Source: Xiphophorus maculatus (Eukaryota; Chordata; Actinopteri; Cyprinodontiformes; Poeciliidae). From it: a stretch of DNA of 64,000 nt. The notes below the pieces were generated by a model that ran no database searches, had not been told where the DNA came from, and worked only from the letters and a program-made list of their open reading frames with translations. The stretch lies in NCBI RefSeq assembly GCF_002775205.1, contig NC_036456.1, positions 25,579,850 through 25,643,849 on the forward strand, read 5' to 3'. Below, piece by piece: positions 49,606 through 59,493 of the stretch; the stretch's first letter is position 1; each line of letters starts with the position of its first letter. The translations under genes and the position numbers were made by a program.

Positions 49606-49793
49606 CGCTTTGGGATCGTCAACATTCACATATCTTCCTAAAATAATGGCTTCTTTTTTGCCAAAAGTGTTCTTGAATAAATAATTAAATTATTAATAAT
49701 AATAATTACCACCTCAATCTTTCCACAATATATTTTAGGCAAAATAAACAAATAAATAAAAATCCAATTTAAGCTAAACATCTAAATTGAGTA

Positions 49794-50834
49794 TGGGCTC
49801 TTTGCACCACAGCTTCCACGTTCGGGGAAAAGTGGCTCCATCTTTTCCGATCTATTGAAACTTTACACTCGGTGTTTGCAGGGCTTGTCCAAGGTAACAA
49901 TTAATAATGTACATCGATCTGAAGCCCCAACAATAAGCTGGAGAAAGGTTTTAAGATGTTCGCCTCGTTATACATTCACAGATACAAAGGTGAGTTTTAC
50001 TTTCTTTAAACTTTGTGGCTAACATTAGCTTTAGCTTATGCTAGTAGGCAATATTCTCTGACATTTTTCTTGTAAAAACGTGCTATTTAAGTATCTAAAC
50101 ATTTTTCATCCATTCTAACGGACAATGTTTTTACCTTGTTTTCAAGTATATTACCTGCGTTTATTGTCGTTAGTGTCAGAGACCAAGTAACGGGGATTTT
50201 ACGGTTCAGGCTTTTTGCTTCTGAAGCCTGAGGAACAACAAGCCCATAGCTTAACAGTAGAGCAGCTCTGGTGTCAGAGTTCTAGTTCAGCTGACTGTTC
50301 AGGTTTAAAGTTGTTGCTTTTAGAAAAATATGGCCGTGTTCCTTAACGTCTCCATGTTATTTCATTTTATTAGTTTTGCATGTTTCTTGTGAAGCAGGAC
50401 GGTGTTTACAGCGGTGTGTTCAGGCGGATCAGTAGCTCGGCTGTCTGGCTCTGGTCTGCTCTCTCGTTCCCATAAACTCTCTTTCAGGCTGAATACAGAA
50501 GTGATTCCATGGAAATAACACAGGAGGCTCCTTTACCTTCTGCTTTAGGCTGAAGAAGCTGATCCGGAGTGAAGTGACGGCTGTAAACTTTGCTGTGCTG
50601 CGTTAGCTTTAACTGGTAGCAACGAATATTTACAAGCCACCGTCTTCTTAATTCAGGGCCGCTTGGAAATCCATGAAAACTTAAAAGCCCATTATATTAG
50701 GAAGACAGCAAAGTGCATAGTGTTGTTTTATTTGTGTCTGAAATACGACTTTGTCTTTTCTAGCTGTCATGGTAACTCAAAGCGGAAAAAAGAGAGCCGG
50801 TTGTGACGTCAGTGCAGCAGGTGCAAAGAGCCCA
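49794..50834. mobile_element. 1.04-kb element with 15-bp perfect TIRs
   Basis: tgggctctttgcacc (49794-49808) is exactly inverted at 50820-50834. Inside the left end is a short plus-strand ORF start, MFASLYIHRYK, followed by a strong GTGAGT donor at about 49989. That looks like the first exon of a transposon gene or a fused host 5' exon. A second tgacgtca lies near the right end. Superfamily not determined. Confidence 0.6.
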
Positions 50835-51082
50835 TTGATACCTGATGGGTGAATATAGCTATAGATTTTAAAGTGCACTTTAACTTTTCCAACTAAATTA
50901 CTTTTTAATAGTGCTGGGAAAAAATATATTGCAAATTCTTTATCACAATAAGACTGTACTCAATGTGTGTATTGAGAAAAAGATAATCATGCTCAATGTT
51001 TAATATTTAACATTTCGCAACTGCTATTAAAATGAAATAACAAAACTTTAATGTGAATTTTAAATTTCTAGATTGAGAGACC

Positions 51083-51150
51083 ACCGTCAGCCCAATAACA
51101 GGGAAACCTCAAGGTTGTGTGCTCGGCCCTCTGCTTCTCACACAGCAGTG
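51083..51150 (+). mobile_element. Small LINE RT fragment
   Basis: Translates to SPITGKPQGCVLGPLLL, the RT palm motif usually written PQGCVLSPLLF in L2/CR1-group LINEs, then stops. Too short to classify further. Confidence 0.6.
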
Positions 51151-51282
51151 AATTTACAGATAAGGCCTGAAAATGTACTTTATGGGTGGTTTCACTGTTG
51201 AGGGGCTCATTTATTGGAATAATGACTCAATGAACAGGGAGGAGATCCACCTGTAAGACTTTATATAACAATAGTAAACCAT

Positions 51283-51287
51283 ATGTG

Positions 51288-51333
<46 letters not shown>
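51283..51333. repeat. (TA)n(GA)n microsatellite
   Basis: Alternating tatata followed by gagaga; no coding meaning. Confidence 0.85.
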
Positions 51334-51335
<2 letters not shown>

Positions 51336-51723
51336 AGAAGAGAAGCTTGCAGTCCTGATTATAAAAAAAAATGTATTAATATATTTCTTTTAAATAAAAA
51401 AACACGCCGACTCCAAACAACTTCAGTCGCTCAGTTCAATACTCCCATCCCTCACTTCAAGTCATGGCGCCTCGCATGATTAAGTGTCGCCGTTGCAAAG
51501 GGGCAATAGTTTGGGTCATGCAGATCTGATCTGATCGTTTCCATAGCAATGAGCAGAAACAAGACATTCCCCCAGTGACCTCATTGTAGTTATGACCTCA
51601 TCTATGACAAGGGGTTCTACATCAAAGAACATCTGAGGTTATGAATGCTTGTGTTTCAAAACCTCAGTTCATATCCAAGCAACTCTTCGAACCTCAACAT
51701 TGTTTCTCGCAAGGATTTTCAGG

Positions 51724-53775
51724 ATGGCAGAGATGTTGGTCGGCATGTTTTTTCCCCTGGGTTTTGGCCTTGGATATTTAGCTACCACCGGTATGAAGAG
51801 AGTTTTTGACAAACTACTTCCTGGCAGCGATTTAGAACAAAGTAGTTCTCAGGATGAGAGCACTTTTTCTGAGTATGATGCATTTGATGCATTTCTTTTC
51901 AATCCTTCACCAACTGAGAAGCAAACCTCCCCGGCTGGGGAGGTCGACAAAAGTAGTTCTCAGGATGAGAGCACTTTTTCTGAATACGATGCATTTGATG
52001 CATTTCTTTTCAATCCTTCACCAACTGAGAAGCAAACTTCCCCGGCTGGGGAGGTTTGCTTCACTGAATATGATGTTTATGAGTCTTATATTTCTTATCC
52101 TTCTCCAACTGAGAAGCAAACCTCCCCGGCTTGGGAGGCTGGGGAGGTTTGCTTCTCTGAATATGATGTTTATGATTCTCATCTTCTTGATCCTTCCCCA
52201 GTTGGGAAGCAAACCTCCCCGGCTGGGGAGGTTTGCTTTGAAACAGAGACAGTTGAGTCTGAAAGCTCAGCATCTGCTTTGAAGAAGACGGCATTTGAAG
52301 AAAGTACCCACGAAGAGAGCGCCGTCCAGACCACTGTTATAGGGAACGATTTCTCTAATCTTCCCAAAGATCAAACTTCTGTGGCTACAGAAGTTTGCTT
52401 TGAAACAGAGACAGTTGAGTCTGAAACCTGTGTTGCTTTGAAGACGACATTTGAAGAAAGTACCCATGAAGAGAGCGCTGACCAAGGGAACGATTTCTCC
52501 AATCTCTCAATGGAACCAACTTCCCCGACTGAGGTTGCTTGCTCTGTAGATGAGAAAGTTCTCTCAGAAACAACAGATATTGTAAAGAACCAAGTCCGCA
52601 AAAATGAAGAAAGTGACATTGGCAATTTTTGTACGTTTTCCAACGCTTCAAAAAATGGTTGGATTAACGCCAGTTTTCAAGGAATACTGAACTTGAATTT
52701 TACCAGAAAGTGCCTTTCTCAGAATCCCCAGAAGTTTTTTGAATCGTCATCAGCCACACCATTATGTGCCAGTCTCATCTCTACAGCCGTTCACAATCCG
52801 GGGAAATATTTTTCCCCACTGGAAATGTCCCGAGTTCAGGTGGAACTGAGAGAAAGTGAACTGTCGTCTGACTTGGGTAAAGACTATCAAACTTCAAACT
52901 TACTGGAAGCTATTTTAGACTGGCTAAATTCAAGCGACAGAAACATGGATATGCTGATGAACAGTGAGAAGACCTGCGTAAAGTGTAAGGGAGATTTCCT
53001 AGACCTCTTGAACAGCAGTCCCCTTGTTAGTCTGCCTGCACTTCCTTTCAGCAACATCGCCTCTCTGTTTAAGTTTTGGATGGATAACAGTAGGGAAACT
53101 CACTGTTCAAACTGCAAGTCAGTCTTTAAAAGGAAACACTTCCTAAGTAACAATGAAGCGATAGTCTTGTTCCTGCGACAGTCGGCCAGGTGTTGGAGTC
53201 CAACAGTGATTCCAAATGCCACGCTTGACGTGCCCGGACAAAGTGGAAATCAGCTGTACCATCTTTCCTCCATCATCTGTTGTGATCCTGAGCTGATCCA
53301 CTTCCGCACCTACCTGATCCGTGGACAACAGATATTCAAGGCTGATGACGACGGTGTTAGGCCTGCATGTGGCCACGGCAAGCAAGACATTCATGAAAGG
53401 GGATTTGTCTACATTTATGAGAAGAAAACACCAAATGTGACATCCTACCCTGCTCTCCCTCTCCAAAGCAGCCAGGCAGTTTTTCTGCGGGAGCCAGAAT
53501 CGTTAAAAGTAGCTGAAAACAAGACAGAAACCGTTTCTGAGGCTGGAGGGATCGTGAAAGAGACAGAAGATGTGTTTAGTCACCTAAAGAGTGTACGGGA
53601 ATATATATATAAGAATATATATAGCTGGGAGTCGTTGTTGTTAATTTTGTGTTTATTTTGCATTCTCATGGTTATTATTAGCTTTTGTGATTTTTTCATG
53701 TTTTTATTTTTTCTAATTTCTGTCTGTGGACTTACTTATGTGTCGGCAGCATCATGCCAAGCACTGGATGCTTAG
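51724..53775 (+). CDS. Intronless USP-like protein with Gly in place of catalytic Cys, 683 aa
   Basis: One uninterrupted ORF. The ATG at 51724 follows an acceptor-like ttttcag, so a 5' UTR intron is likely. Residues 1-24 are hydrophobic (MLVGMFFPLGFGLGYL). Residues 40-74 and 77-111 are near-identical repeats (DESTFSEYDAFDAFLFNPSP), followed by diverged repeats to about 270. From about 300 the chain resembles a USP deubiquitinase: nucleophile box NASKNGWINASFQGILNL (307-324) with Gly312 where USPs have Cys; zinc-ribbon pairs C418/C421 and C461/C464; a His-box-like region with His526; acidic DDD (541-543) where the Asp lies; then GFVYIYEKK. Residues 638-675 are strongly hydrophobic, one or two membrane spans. 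A membrane-anchored pseudo-deubiquitinase is my inference. The lack of introns suggests a retrogene. Family call fair; catalysis unlikely. Confidence 0.75.
   Translation: MAEMLVGMFFPLGFGLGYLATTGMKRVFDKLLPGSDLEQSSSQDESTFSEYDAFDAFLFNPSPTEKQTSPAGEVDKSSSQDESTFSEYDAFDAFLFNPSPTEKQTSPAGEVCFTEYDVYESYISYPSPTEKQTSPAWEAGEVCFSEYDVYDSHLLDPSPVGKQTSPAGEVCFETETVESESSASALKKTAFEESTHEESAVQTTVIGNDFSNLPKDQTSVATEVCFETETVESETCVALKTTFEESTHEESADQGNDFSNLSMEPTSPTEVACSVDEKVLSETTDIVKNQVRKNEESDIGNFCTFSNASKNGWINASFQGILNLNFTRKCLSQNPQKFFESSSATPLCASLISTAVHNPGKYFSPLEMSRVQVELRESELSSDLGKDYQTSNLLEAILDWLNSSDRNMDMLMNSEKTCVKCKGDFLDLLNSSPLVSLPALPFSNIASLFKFWMDNSRETHCSNCKSVFKRKHFLSNNEAIVLFLRQSARCWSPTVIPNATLDVPGQSGNQLYHLSSIICCDPELIHFRTYLIRGQQIFKADDDGVRPACGHGKQDIHERGFVYIYEKKTPNVTSYPALPLQSSQAVFLREPESLKVAENKTETVSEAGGIVKETEDVFSHLKSVREYIYKNIYSWESLLLILCLFCILMVIISFCDFFMFLFFLISVCGLTYVSAASCQALDA
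51925..52397 (+). repeat. Five coding hairpins, one per protein repeat
   Basis: Stem-loops at 51925-51944 (8 bp), 52029-52062 (15 bp, one mismatch), 52113-52155 (15 bp, perfect), 52207-52238 (14 bp, perfect) and 52372-52397 (10 bp, perfect). Each covers the QTS(P/V)A(G/T)EV codons. In the last, both arms have changed together (cttctg with cagaag instead of ctcccc with ggggag). Confidence 0.85.
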
Positions 53776-53779
53776 CATT

Positions 53780-53828
53780 AAATTTAATTACAACTGGTGA
53801 AACGTATTTACCAGTTGTAATTAAATTT
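53780..53828 (+). repeat. Perfect 19-bp hairpin 4 nt after the USP-like stop codon
   Basis: Left arm 53780-53798, 11-nt loop gaaacgtattt, right arm 53810-53828; all 19 pairs match. It would lie at the very start of the 3' UTR. Its size resembles neither the coding hairpins nor typical transposon TIRs. Confidence 0.88.
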
Positions 53829-54039
53829 CCTGTTTCAGTTTAAAAATATTTTATTGATCACAAAGAAAATTAAATGTTCATCAAGATTCTTCAAAGAGCC
53901 ATTGAAGACAAGACAATCCCAAGACAATCAGATGAAGAGGATGGTCAAGATTGTCCCTAATGTTCTTGATCCTATGAAGAATCCTTCTCTGCATGACCAT
54001 CTACAGAGGTTTCCCAGAACAGAACCAGTCTTCTTTACC

Positions 54040-54350
54040 AGGCTGTTGAGCGTTTTTAGGTCCCTGGCTCTGATGCTGCTGCCCCAACAGATGGCGCTCT
54101 CAACAAGACTTTTAGAAGATCTGCAGCATGTTGAAGGACCTTAGCTTCCTCCAGAAGTCCAGTCGGCTCTGTCCTTCTCATAGACGCTTCCCTGTTGCGT
54201 CTCCAGTCCAGTCTGTGGTCCAGATGAACATCGAGGTGTTTATATTCCTCAACCACCTTCACTTCTTCTCCCATGATGGAAACAGGCTTTGATCTAATCC
54301 TGTTCCTCCTGAAATCAACAATCATCTCCTTTGTTGTTTCAGGTTCTTTC
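54040..54350 (-). mobile_element. L2/CR1-group LINE RT fragment
   Basis: Minus-strand translation KEMIVDFRRN, then GEEVKVVEEYKHLDVHLDHRLDW, the RT thumb region of a LINE related to that at 62863-63722. Truncated at both ends and out of frame after LDWRRN. Confidence 0.7.
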
Positions 54351-54419
54351 TCAGGCTTCCTCCATCAGTCCAAAAAGATTTTGTGCAAATTTGATAATGA
54401 ATTGGAAGAAAATTTTTAC

Positions 54420-54780
54420 TTGTTTATAATAACAATGATAACAAATAATATTAATATACCAATATTATTATATTAGTATTAATATTAGTATATTAGTATT
54501 TATACATATATATTTAGTTTTAAGTACATAAAATTAGATATATATATATATATATATAATTTAATGTACTAAATATTAAATATTTAGTACATTATATTAC
54601 AAAATATTTAGTATTAAATACTAAATATTTAGTGTATATATATACTGTATATATATATATACACAGAGAGAGAGAGATTGATCTACATCTATAGATATAT
54701 CTATATATAGACCTATCTATATATAGATATAGATAGATAGATCTATCTATATATACGTATATAGATATATGTGATTCATC

Positions 54781-54815
<35 letters not shown>

Positions 54816-54965
54816 TATATATAGAGATATATCTCTATATATAGATATATATACAGAGAGAGAGATCTAAATCTATAGATCTATAGCTATAGATAGTATC
54901 TATATCTATAGATATATTATGTATAGATATAGATACTATCTATATCTATAATATATTATATGCTA
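54420..54965. repeat. AT-rich, GATATA-type palindromic satellite
   Basis: Long runs of ta, tatctatagata and ctatatatag words with short gagaga tracts; related to 37921-38040. Highly self-complementary. No genes. Confidence 0.75.
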
Positions 54966-55720
54966 CATTAAAGCTCTTCTTTGGGGCTTGATTGATCATA
55001 ATTATCTCTGTAACAATTTTGATCAATCAGTTTTATTAATAAGAGTTATTGGTAGACCCCAACAATCCTCGTTCCATTTACAGGTTCAGTGTCAGTCCCA
55101 TTTTGTTGATCTTTTCCTACCATTTTAATTTTCTATTTACAGATAAAATTATTTTAGTTTCATTTATATTTTTGTCTGACAAAACATAAATAAATTATTC
55201 AATTTATTTGCAAGCAGAACAAAAAACAGGATAAAAATTTCAATATTTGTAACATAATTCATCCTTAATATATAAAATAAATAATTTGGGTCATAACACT
55301 CGACCTTGAGGGATACCAGAAGTGATGCCAAATAATTATAAGCTGCTGTCATTCAGGTAAACAGTTCCCTCGTTATTATATATCTCTTATCTACATTGAA
55401 AATTAATGCATAACATTCCTTTTTTCCCACTCATAATGATCTTTATCTGCTTGACCTGAAACCATAGTGACTGTCACAGAGTAGATTATTTACAAATCTC
55501 TAAACATTTCTAGTTGGTTTACAGTTTATTGCATTTGTCCATTTCAGCTTTAGCTTGCCATCTAGTGGAGCAACAGAGCAACTGTTACCACTGAGATTTC
55601 TACTTCATAATCTCAGTTTGAACATTTTTTGTTGGAGATTTTTATGTCAAGATTTTTCTTTTTAAAAGCATATTTTCTACATAAACTAATCTAACATGCA
55701 ATAACATCCATTTATTTTAT
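54966..55720. repeat. Copy H 3' flank, duplicate of 38045-38812
   Basis: Close match through the whole stretch, including gaggggataccaga-type text and the CTCF-like word. No gene. Confidence 0.8.
55556..55568 (-). promoter_or_regulatory. CTCF-like core motif, reverse orientation, 3' of copy H
   Basis: Minus strand CCACTAGATGGCA, the counterpart of 38602-38614. Confidence 0.45.
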
Positions 55721-56125
55721 GCGTGGGGCTGGACGGAGAATAAGGCGAACCAACTGCCAGAAAGAGCTAACGGCTCCAACGGCTCTAACGGCAATAACTG
55801 AAGTTCAGTCTTTATACTCGATAAACATTTTTCAGCTTAGAAGTTGGATGATCAAACAGCAAATCTATTTACAAAAAGAGTTTGTTTGCAGTTCGTATAT
55901 AATACAGTTTGTATATAATACGTTAACTGTCTCAGTACGTCAAATCTCTCCCGCAAACCAACAGTGCTGCTGACCCGGTGGAGAAGGGCGGGACCCACAA
56001 CGGCAGTCTGCATTCTTATTGGTTCATACACTTTGGGAACTATGCTTCCCATTGGCCAACTAGACCACCAGCCTCCTTAACCTCCGTTTCTTAAAGAGGC
56101 ATACCCACTTTATGTGGGTTACAGT
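55720..56125 (-). mobile_element. LTR-like insertion 3' of copy H
   Basis: Absent from the matching place near copy F. On the minus strand it begins TGTAACCC and ends CCACGCA, with a CCAAT word (accaataag), a TATA-like tattatata and a downstream polyadenylation-like AGTATAAAG. No target duplication is visible and about 20 bp of target seem deleted, so the class is tentative. Confidence 0.5.
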
Positions 56126-56155
56126 TATATCCAGGTATTAAATACACGATTGGCC

Positions 56156-57828
56156 TTAGCGACTTGTTGCCACGGCCCTGAGAAGACGAACAATCATTGT
56201 TGGTGGCAGTCCTCGTCTGACCAGTTCATCTTTAATCTGCAGAGGAACACACAAGGCTCAGTTCAGATAAAATCAGTGGCACTTTATGAATTGATCTCAA
56301 TTTGTGTTTGTGTCAATCTGAACTACACTAAGTTGTTTTTAACAAGTTATGATTTGATTCTGCTCAAATTAAAGACAAGACATTTTAAAATCACCTCAGC
56401 AAGAGACAAAACAGGCAGCAGAATAAACGTCATCAGGTAAATGATTCAAATTAGATCATGATGAGCTTTAGAGTTCATGAAGTTACTGACCTGTTTCACA
56501 ATGGTCTCGTGATCATTTTCCAGTGACAAACTGGTGGAGATCTTGCCATTCAGAGCCACAACATAATCTAGAAGGAAAGAGATATTTTTATTCAGAACAG
56601 AAAATGAAAACCAGTTTTATTTCTATTTTCAGCATTATGGTGGACAAAACATGAACTTTAGCCAGACTTACACGGCCCTGAAGCAGGTGTTGAATTTGTA
56701 GGTGGGGTTGTTGCTTTAGCTGTAATCGCAGTTGGGGGTTTTGTTGTTGTAGTAGGTATAGAGATTTAAGCGATAAAACCAGCTGACCAACTCTTCTGGA
56801 GCTCTGCTGCGGTTGCTAGATGTGGGTCAATGCCTGCTGATTTGTGACGTTTGAAACAGTTCATTTTCCAGGCACCAAAAAACTTAAATTTACTTCTGAA
56901 AAAAACTATCTGGGTAGTTTTAATTAAGCACTTTGGCTGTTACATGCTAAATATGAATTTGATGTAGTAAATCCACTTTAAATTGTACTTCATGTCTACA
57001 CAACACAGAGCAGATATGACAGGGGATTTGACTGTAGGGCATAAAGGACAGAAAGACAAAGAAATAAATAAAAACATCTAGAATGTAGCAGAATTACCTC
57101 AGAGCTGGGAGGATGGTTGTCTGCGGTGATGTGTTGCTTTGCTGATGTCAGATCGGATCCTTAGTTCAACATTAGTCACAGCTTTTCAGTTTATGATATT
57201 CTGTATGTTACTTAGCCAGTTTCCACTTGCAAATCTACAATGAAAGTAGAGATAATTTACAACAGTCTGATGCATTTTGGTGTTTTATGCATTTAATTAG
57301 AGGAATCCAACAGTCAAGCTTTTTTCCAGATATCTTGTGATTAGCCGAGCCACTGATATTTTAGAGTCGGCATGTTAGATCTAATATTTCCTCAGTGATA
57401 TTGGAAGATTATAATTCAGTAAAGTGTCCAGAAGGACTTACTGAAGTGTAAGTGGAGAGTTGCTTGTCAGCTGTCGAGACGTCACTGCTTCTCTCTGGCA
57501 CCATTCGCCAATAATTTCATCAACTTTGGTTAAACCAAGGATCTGGGTCTCAGTCCCACAGTTTCCAGTGCAAGACCAAGTGTCAGTGTATATGCATTGG
57601 TCATAGCTCACTTTGTAGTGAAGCTCAACCTGCAGATTTAAAGTGAAAAGGCGGTAAGTACAATCAAATGATAAAAGAGTAGATTTGAGAATCCCCAAAG
57701 ATTTAACTTACAGAAGTAGATCCGTTTAGGTAAGCCTCCTTTGGGTCGTAGGCCATCAAGACGCCATAGAAATGTGCAGCGTATGAATGGCTGACCAGCA
57801 GCAGCAGCAGAACCACAGAGAGGAACAT
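56156..57828 (-). pseudogene. Array copy H: pseudogene lacking E4-E8
   Basis: Exons: E1 57712-57828 (MFLSVVLLLLLVSHSYAAHFYG, intact signal peptide), E2 57442-57629 (WSCTGNCG, GEWCQRE), E3 57098-57234, linker 56672-56719 (ATTPPTNSTPASGP), E10 56491-56567, E11 56156-56236. Splice borders are good throughout. E3, however, has a nonsense change, Trp to TGA (57186-57188; copy F still has TGG), and a 1-nt deletion. E4-E8 are missing between E3 and the linker, as in copy F, so that loss predates their duplication. E2 is about 10 residues longer than in the main subfamily. Not expected to make a family protein; a short secreted E1-E2 product is conceivable. Confidence 0.82.
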
Positions 57829-59297
57829 GATGACTGTGAAAGTGTCTCCACACAAAGTCTGAGTTTGTTAGAAACCAGGAGGATTGATGGTTTGGCAGCA
57901 TGTGATCCGCGCCCTCTCACTGTTTACTGTCCCGGAAATGAAAATGTTTGTCTGTGGCTTTACACAGAAACCTGGCATGAGGAACATTTATTTGACTGAA
58001 AGATGATGATCAGAGATAAAGTGAGTGAAGTGAAAACAAGGATGTGCACTAAGTATTATTTATGAATGTAGCCCTCACTTAAGCAATATTAGTAAATAAG
58101 TGAGTTTTGGGTTCTTTACTTCGGTATACTCTCTACTATTTAATTTGAATCTCTCTAATACTTTTGGATCAATAAGCATTTGAACACTACTACAGTAAAT
58201 TACACTACACACTGTGTAAAGTAGACTCAGTAACCCTTTTTAATTAGGCAAAAATAATAATAAAATAAGGAAATGGCAGGATTTGGGGTTTCAGGCAAAA
58301 CAGAGCATTGTTCCAACAGTACAATGAATCTGCATATACAGTGTAAACACCAGGTATATAACCCACTATTGTAAAAACCTAACGCCGGCAGAAAGTATAC
58401 TCTACGTTGCAGGCCTGTTCAGATGCTCATGCATGTATGAATCCCACCGACTCAACAGTCCAGAGCCTCTTCACTCAATGAGCAAAATATTAAAGTACAA
58501 CTCAGTACCTTGTGTAATCGTGATTTTCCACAGATGAATCCAGGCAATACTTCGTCCTGTGTTCAGAAGGACCTCAAAGCGATCCGAAGAAACAGCGGTT
58601 CAGGAATGATACAGTGGTGTGGTTTCCATGTGCTCTCCACATGCTCCACATCTACTGGCCCTCAGTTCCCAAGTTGCCAGAGGTACTCTGAGCGACGCGG
58701 GCGCTAAGAGTGACTATCTGGAGTCCGGCTCTCGTTATCCAATCCGGTAACGATCTTCTGTAAACCTTTAAGTTCAAACTCTAGCAGCGAAACAGCGGCC
58801 TACATTAGTCCATGTTAGCGAACAGCTAGGTTAGCTTCGCTCTAACTCCCGAGTAAATACGGCGGCAAATAAACAAACATGCAGACCAACAGCTTCTCTT
58901 TGAAACTCTGCTGTTTCCTGCTAACTTGCATACTGTATATTATAACTTCTCCTTACGACAAGTCTCAGCTAACTTACTTCGAAACCAGCTAACTGCTCCT
59001 CCTCCGCTATCAGCTCTCCCGCTCAACCAACTCTCTCCTCCGCTCTTCTTCGCTGTTTTTTTCTCTTCACACCTGTGCTACCTTCACAGACCGTACTCCC
59101 GTAGGAAAATACAATTTTCACTGGCAATTCCCCACAAAGTAAAGATAACTTATTTTAAACAGTGCAAACATATTTTTATTAACTTTGTATGAACTTTGAA
59201 ATGTTACTTGAAACAAAAGGATATAATAAATGAACTTATCCTTACTATTTATTATCTTATACATCTTTTATGTTTTTACTATCCAGGTTACATGAAT
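57829..59297. other. Copy H upstream DNA and unassigned sequence
   Basis: No TATA box at the spacing seen in A, E and G. 58740-58900 is richer in CpG (aacagcggcc, aatacggcgg) and may be the 5' end of an unrecognised element. No ORF I can support. Confidence 0.4.
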
Positions 59298-59493
59298 ATA
59301 GAGCTCTGGAAAAGATGAAGAGACCATTGCATTGAACCCATAGAAAACCTGATGGTTATTCCACCAAATATTGATTTTTGAACGATTCCTGACTTAAAAC
59401 ATTATTATTGTTGTTGTTTCTAAGTGAATATAAACTTGTTTTGTTGCATTACTTGAGGTCTGAAGGCACTGTGTCTTTTTCATTATTTTGACT
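59298..59493. repeat. Common fish dispersed repeat
   Basis: gagctctggaaaagatgaag ... gaggtctgaaggcactgtgt is a recurrent teleost repeat as I recall it; class not known to me. Confidence 0.5.

Noticed and set aside
51649..51723. N-terminal extension of the USP-like ORF
   Set aside because: The extension has no ATG (it would begin at TTG) and overlaps an acceptor-like ttttcag; the ATG at 51724 is preferred.
57098..57234. Copy H E3 frameshift as a phase-restoring adaptation for E3-to-linker splicing
   Set aside because: The 1-nt deletion would indeed restore phase, but a TGA upstream in the same exon already ends the frame.
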